Source: Akkermansia muciniphila (lineage in GTDB: Bacteria; Verrucomicrobiota; Verrucomicrobiia; Verrucomicrobiales; Akkermansiaceae). From it: a stretch of DNA of 64,000 bases. Below, piece by piece: positions 60,071 to 64,000 of this stretch (position 1 is its first letter; every line of letters begins with the position of its first letter). The notes beneath the pieces are model-generated. The model saw nothing but the letters and a program-made list of their open reading frames with translations, searched no databases and was not told where the DNA came from. Location of the stretch: assembly GCF_002884975.1 (NCBI RefSeq), contig NZ_PJKB01000003.1:412743-476742 (forward strand), written 5' to 3'. The position numbers and the translations under genes were made by a program.

Positions 60071-63000
60071 TTAAGGCGTGTTTTCCCCTTCCCGGGAGAT
60101 TTTCAGGTGCAGGAAGCGCCTCCGGGGGGCTTCCGCCTTCATGGGAACGGTATCCCGGAACGAGGCGGAGCTTTTGCCCTCCGTCTCCACTTCCGTTATT
60201 TCCTCCCAGGTGCGGAGGTCCTCGGAGGCTTCCACCAGATGCCTGATTCCCGTGGCTTCCGGATTGACGGGCCAGTCCAGAACCAGGAAGGTGTCACCGC
60301 CCGCTTCCTCCGTGGAAACCTGCACCACGCTCCCGCTGGGCTTGAGAGGGTCCAGGCCCGTGGCGTATTTCAGCAGGTTGGGAATACCGTCTCCCGCAGG
60401 GGAGTCATTGGGCCCCGTTTGGTCTGCTGCCGGGTCACGGGAGGTGATTTCATCCTCCTTCCATTCATTCCAGGTGCGTTTTTGCCCCCGCTGAACCACA
60501 GTGGCGGAGCGGACGGTTCCGAAGGAGGAAAAGGAGAGTCCGGCCGTGCGGGAGCTTTCACCGGGATTGGCCGCTGCGGCAATGGATACGGTTCCATTAC
60601 CCGTTTCCGCGCCCTGCGTTCCGGTGATGTTCAACCAGTCCGCCGTTTTGGAAACCGCCCACGCGGCGTCACAGGTGACGGAAAAAATGGCTGTTCCCCC
60701 GTTTTTGGGCAGAACGTGGGCGCCGGGAGACACGGTCAGGGCGGGTGCCCGGCCGGACTGGATGACGGTGACCACGGCCGGCTGGACGCCGGGAACGGTA
60801 ACGGTTATGGCGCCGGTGCGTTCTCCCGCGCCTTCCCAGCGGTTTACGCTGTAGGTGACTGTGCCGTTTCCGGAGCCGGAAGCCGGAGAAACGGTGATCC
60901 AGTCTGCGGAGGAGGAGGCCGTCCAGGAGCCATCACTGGAGACGGTGAACGTGGAGGCCGTTATTCCTTCCGCCTCCACGCGGATGGTTTGTGCGGCGGC
61001 GGGAACGTCCAGGGTGGGGAGGAATTCATGATACGGAATGCGGAGGAAGAAGATGTTTTCATCTCCGGCGAGCCCTTCGTAAAGCACGCCGATGTGGCCG
61101 TCCCCCGTTTCGCAGATGTCGGAATAGCCGCAGGAGGGGCGGGAATCATAGAGAACCTGGCGGTTCGCGGGCCACGTAGCGCCTTCGTCAAAGGAGGCCT
61201 TGAGGGTCATCAGGGCGCGGGGGGCGGAAGTTTTATCAGGGTTGGAGAAAAGGATGGCCCTGCTGATATTTCCGGAGTTTTCCACGGCAAGCTGGCTGGC
61301 CTGGCAGGCGGCGGGTTCCGGCAGGGCTTTCAGGCTGGTGGCATGGGCCGTCCATGTCTCCCCCATGTCGTCCGTCGTGAAAACCTTCCGGTACCCGCTC
61401 TTGTTTTCATTGCGGGCGTTGAGCATCAGGCGCCCGTCGCTGAGTTCCGTGACCACGCATTCGCTGGAACTGGCCCCGATGCCGAGCGTGCCGGATTTTC
61501 CGGTATCCGCGCTGATCCAGGTCTGGCCGCGGTCCAGGGAATAAATGATGCAGGACTGGGGCGTTCCCGCGCCGCTGGTGCCCGTCCATATCTGGGAAGG
61601 GAAGACGATGGGGCGCACGCCATTGACCGTTTTCTTCATCGTAATGCCGTGGCCCGGCCCCTGGAAGAAGGATTTCCAGGCCCTGTTCTTGATGTCCTTG
61701 TTAATGCTCCGGGGCTTCATTTTCACGAACTCCCCGGTATCCGGGTCCACGGAACCCCACGTCTGGCCGTTATCCGTGCTGTACGCCACCACGTACTGGG
61801 CGGTTTCCAGGCTTTCCACGTCCACGTTGGCCTTGGAGGAGGCCAGCCCGTGCCTGGCGATGCCTGCCACCCACAGGGTGCCGTTGACTTCATCCAGCAG
61901 GATGCAGGGGTCGCTGACGCCGTAGCCGGAGTTGTAATCATTGGCGGAATTGCTCGTGGGGTTGAAGTTGACGGCCACGTTGACGGGCGTCCAGGTGCGT
62001 CCGTTGTCCATGGAGCGGCTGCACCCCATGTCAATGTTGGCCTGCATGTCGTTCCGGCCGTCGTAGCGGATGTCAAAGACGGAGACCAGATCCCCGTTCC
62101 CGGCGCGCACAATGCCCGGAATGCGGAATTTCCTGGAGGTCTTTCCTTCCGTGGGGCCTCCGTAAACGGGATCGTTCCCCTTGGCGATGGCATAGCCTAT
62201 CCGCTGCCGCGCCGTCACTCCGTCAGTGAAATCCGTCGTTTCCCCGTTCACGGTGACGGAGGCGATCCTGGCGCCCACCTTGTGGTCCATGCTGGCGGAA
62301 TCCTTAAGCTTGACGCTGACCCAGAAGTAGTATTGCTGGCCGTCCGTGAGCGCCCCGGAAGTGACGGGAAAGGTCATGACGGGAGCCGGCGGCTGGGCGG
62401 GGCTGGCCAGGATGCCCGGGGAGCTCATGGCGCCGTGGCCGCTGCTGCCATAGGCGGGAGCGGAGTAAATGTTGCTGGCGTCTCCGGTGTAAAGGGAGAC
62501 GCTTTCAATGTCTCCCAGGTCGTCGGACGGGCTCATGTCCACGGTGACGGCCATGCCGGCATAAGTGGCTGGCGTTTGCGTCAGGGAAAAGCGGAGGATG
62601 CCGTTGGCCTCCATGCGGATCATGGCCGGCCACGCTTCTGCGGCGCTGGAAAAGGGCTTGAACTCGGAAAAGGCCAGATCATCCAGGAGGACGCCCGTGT
62701 TGGCGGGGGCCTCGCAGCGGAAGATAAGGCCGGCGGTGCCGGAGGGGATCATTCCCTCCACTTGCTGGGTCATGGGGCTGCCGCCCGTTTTCAGGGAGGA
62801 GCCGTCTGCCACCAGCGTTTCATTCCCTTCCCGGTCCACGGCATGGATGGTGAAGGAGAAGGGATTGGAGGCCGTCCAGCGTTCCCCTCTCAGGGAGAGT
62901 ATTTTTTTAACGGCCAGGGGAGCGGGCAGCGTCAGCGTGGCCGTACTTGTCATTCCGGCTCCCCTGCCTGTGAGCCGCAGGCAGTTGGGCTGGGAAGACC

Positions 63001-63208
63001 AGCGGTTATTGGCGATGGCGGCATGCCCGCTTTCCGCCGTCATGGTTCCCAGGGCGGTGGACAGGGAGGTGAAACCGCCCGTCTGGAAGGAATCAAAGTT
63101 TTCAGAAACGGGCTCGGACGCCCGCAGCGCCATTCCGGCGCCCAGGTACAGGAGGAGCAGGGCGGCGGCAGAGGCAAAGGTACGGCGTAAAGGGTGGAAG
63201 GTGCTCAT
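60071..63208 (-). CDS. Secreted sialidase (GH33-type) with N-terminal sandwich and BACON-like modules
   Basis: About 1045 residues from ATG 63208 (signal-like ASAAALLLLYLGAGMALRA). After a beta-sandwich region comes the sialidase propeller: RKFRIPGIVRAGNGDLV near residue 355 (the FRIP arginine), Asp-box repeats SMDNGRTW, STDNGQTWG, SLDRGQTW, TDDMGETWT and SFDEGATW, and the RLMLNARNE segment. Two BACON-like domains follow (SDGSWTASSSADWITVSP; VTCDAAWAVSKTADWLNIT), commonly glycan/mucin-binding modules. It should remove terminal sialic acid from mucins. No PEP-CTERM tail. Confidence 0.9.
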   Translation of the reverse strand: MSTFHPLRRTFASAAALLLLYLGAGMALRASEPVSENFDSFQTGGFTSLSTALGTMTAESGHAAIANNRWSSQPNCLRLTGRGAGMTSTATLTLPAPLAVKKILSLRGERWTASNPFSFTIHAVDREGNETLVADGSSLKTGGSPMTQQVEGMIPSGTAGLIFRCEAPANTGVLLDDLAFSEFKPFSSAAEAWPAMIRMEANGILRFSLTQTPATYAGMAVTVDMSPSDDLGDIESVSLYTGDASNIYSAPAYGSSGHGAMSSPGILASPAQPPAPVMTFPVTSGALTDGQQYYFWVSVKLKDSASMDHKVGARIASVTVNGETTDFTDGVTARQRIGYAIAKGNDPVYGGPTEGKTSRKFRIPGIVRAGNGDLVSVFDIRYDGRNDMQANIDMGCSRSMDNGRTWTPVNVAVNFNPTSNSANDYNSGYGVSDPCILLDEVNGTLWVAGIARHGLASSKANVDVESLETAQYVVAYSTDNGQTWGSVDPDTGEFVKMKPRSINKDIKNRAWKSFFQGPGHGITMKKTVNGVRPIVFPSQIWTGTSGAGTPQSCIIYSLDRGQTWISADTGKSGTLGIGASSSECVVTELSDGRLMLNARNENKSGYRKVFTTDDMGETWTAHATSLKALPEPAACQASQLAVENSGNISRAILFSNPDKTSAPRALMTLKASFDEGATWPANRQVLYDSRPSCGYSDICETGDGHIGVLYEGLAGDENIFFLRIPYHEFLPTLDVPAAAQTIRVEAEGITASTFTVSSDGSWTASSSADWITVSPASGSGNGTVTYSVNRWEGAGERTGAITVTVPGVQPAVVTVIQSGRAPALTVSPGAHVLPKNGGTAIFSVTCDAAWAVSKTADWLNITGTQGAETGNGTVSIAAAANPGESSRTAGLSFSSFGTVRSATVVQRGQKRTWNEWKEDEITSRDPAADQTGPNDSPAGDGIPNLLKYATGLDPLKPSGSVVQVSTEEAGGDTFLVLDWPVNPEATGIRHLVEASEDLRTWEEITEVETEGKSSASFRDTVPMKAEAPRRRFLHLKISREGENTP

Positions 63209-63399
63209 GGTGGGAGAGAAAAAGATTCCAAAATACGTAATAGCGAAAAGGAAGAAGAAAGAAAACACAAATGGGGAAGAGCGGTGGAAATTAATAAAAT
63301 TTTAACGTTTTTTCTGGTCTGTTTTATTTGCTCCGCGAACGCGGTTCCACTAAAATGAATCCGTTTAAAAGACGGAGATCATCAGGCCCCCTTTTTTCC

Positions 63400-64000
63400 A
63401 TGTTTTCAGAAGCGCATCCGGACAGCCAGCGGGCGGACAGGATTCTGGCCTCCATCCGGAGGGAGGAAGCCCGTTCGGGCCGCGGTCTGCTGAAAATTTT
63501 CTTCGGCATGGCGCCGGGCGTGGGGAAGACGTACGCCATGCTGGAAGCGGCCATCCAGGCGGCTGACAAAGGGGTGGAAGTGGTCATCGGCGTGGCGGAG
63601 TCCCACGGACGGGAGGATACCATGAGGTTGATCGGCAGGCTGCCGCGCCTTCCGATGAAGAAGGTGGCATACCGTGGCGTGGAGATGGAGGAATTTGACC
63701 TGGAGGAAGCCCTGCGCCTGAAGCCCCGCCTGATTCTGGTGGACGAGCTGGCGCATACGAACGTGCCCGGCCTGCGCCATAAAAAGCGCTATCAGGACGT
63801 GGAGGAGCTTCTGGCTGCCGGAATTGACGTATACACCACCCTGAACGTCCAGCATCTGGAAAGCCGCGCGGATACCGTTCAGGACATCACCGCCGCTCCG
63901 GTGCAGGAAACCGTACCGGATTCCGTGCTGGCGGAGGCGGATTGCATCCAGCTGGTGGACATTGCCCCGGACCAGCTCCGCGCCCGTCTGAGGGAGGGGA
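63400..64000 (+). CDS. kdpD: KdpD osmosensitive K+ channel sensor kinase, N-terminal part
   Basis: The gene runs off the window; about 200 residues are visible. Opening SQRADRILASIRREEARSG and KIFFGMAPGVGKTYAML (the KdpD Walker-A-like site), VIGVAESHGREDT, LILVDELAHTNVPG and the start of the USP-like region (AADTVQDITA-type segment, then DCIQLVDIAP) identify the KdpD N-terminal domain. ATG 63400 fits the family start; ATG 63355 in the same frame would add 15 residues. It controls the high-affinity Kdp potassium pump, complementing ktrAB in this window. kdpABC are not visible. Confidence 0.9.
   Translation, partial: MFSEAHPDSQRADRILASIRREEARSGRGLLKIFFGMAPGVGKTYAMLEAAIQAADKGVEVVIGVAESHGREDTMRLIGRLPRLPMKKVAYRGVEMEEFDLEEALRLKPRLILVDELAHTNVPGLRHKKRYQDVEELLAAGIDVYTTLNVQHLESRADTVQDITAAPVQETVPDSVLAEADCIQLVDIAPDQLRARLREG

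Noticed and set aside
1-64000. CRISPR arrays, rRNA and tRNA genes
   Set aside because: I saw no regularly spaced direct repeats, no conserved rRNA segments and no cloverleaf with a TTCRA-type loop; a covariance search would be needed to exclude a divergent tRNA.

Overview
The window looks like chromosomal DNA of a mucin-degrading Verrucomicrobium, most likely Akkermansia or a close relative. The reasons are a GC-rich, densely coded backbone, five secreted proteins ending in VPEP-type PEP-CTERM sorting tails, an exosortase-associated TIGR04073-type protein, a TIGR02597-type protein, and a set of secreted host-glycan enzymes: a GH33-type sialidase, a sialate O-acetylesterase, a large GH2 beta-galactosidase and a GH123-type hexosaminidase. 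The species call is an inference from gene content; no rRNA or tRNA gene is visible.

Layout. Positions 1-3.1 kb hold the end of comM, a PEP-CTERM protein and metY. A sharply AT-rich island (about 3.12-6.3 kb) carries a tight three-gene operon, NdpA-like / RelA-SpoT synthetase / NdpA-like, with a broken ISL3-type transposase beside it. Then come two overlapping radical SAM-SPASM genes (6.7-9.0 kb), a secreted helical protein, an orphan nuclease-like gene, and a housekeeping cluster lysS / PP2C phosphatase / plsY / gpsA (11.2-15.2 kb). Pyruvate:ferredoxin oxidoreductase follows (15.6-19.1 kb). A decayed cupin gene and a lysozyme-like/secreted-partner gene pair lie at 19.9-23.4 kb, then GH123 and hisF. 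Two PEP-CTERM genes (one an esterase fused to a beta-helical passenger), ktrB-ktrA, hrpA, ilvH and a DegP-like protease fill 27-39 kb.

The 39-47.5 kb stretch has the marks of the chromosomal replication origin. Three exact DnaA boxes lie within 55 bases in the ribD-upstream intergenic region next to an AT-rich stretch. A perfect palindromic parS-like site lies inside mnmG, a near-perfect one lies just after dnaN beside a fourth exact DnaA box, and holA, mnmG and dnaN are close by. dnaA itself is not in the window.

From 47.6 kb to the end there are an S-adenosylhomocysteine-hydrolase-like protein, a tatD / LysM lipoprotein / L,D-transpeptidase cluster, lpxR, the GH2 beta-galactosidase, a TIGR02597-PEP-CTERM pair, the GH33-type sialidase, and the start of kdpD, which runs off the end.

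The most novel-looking items are the NdpA/RelA-SpoT/NdpA cassette, the oriC/parS region, pairs of palindromes with matching centres upstream of two PEP-CTERM genes, and the lysozyme-like protein with a coupled secreted partner. All assignments rest on motif reading by eye; no searches were run.
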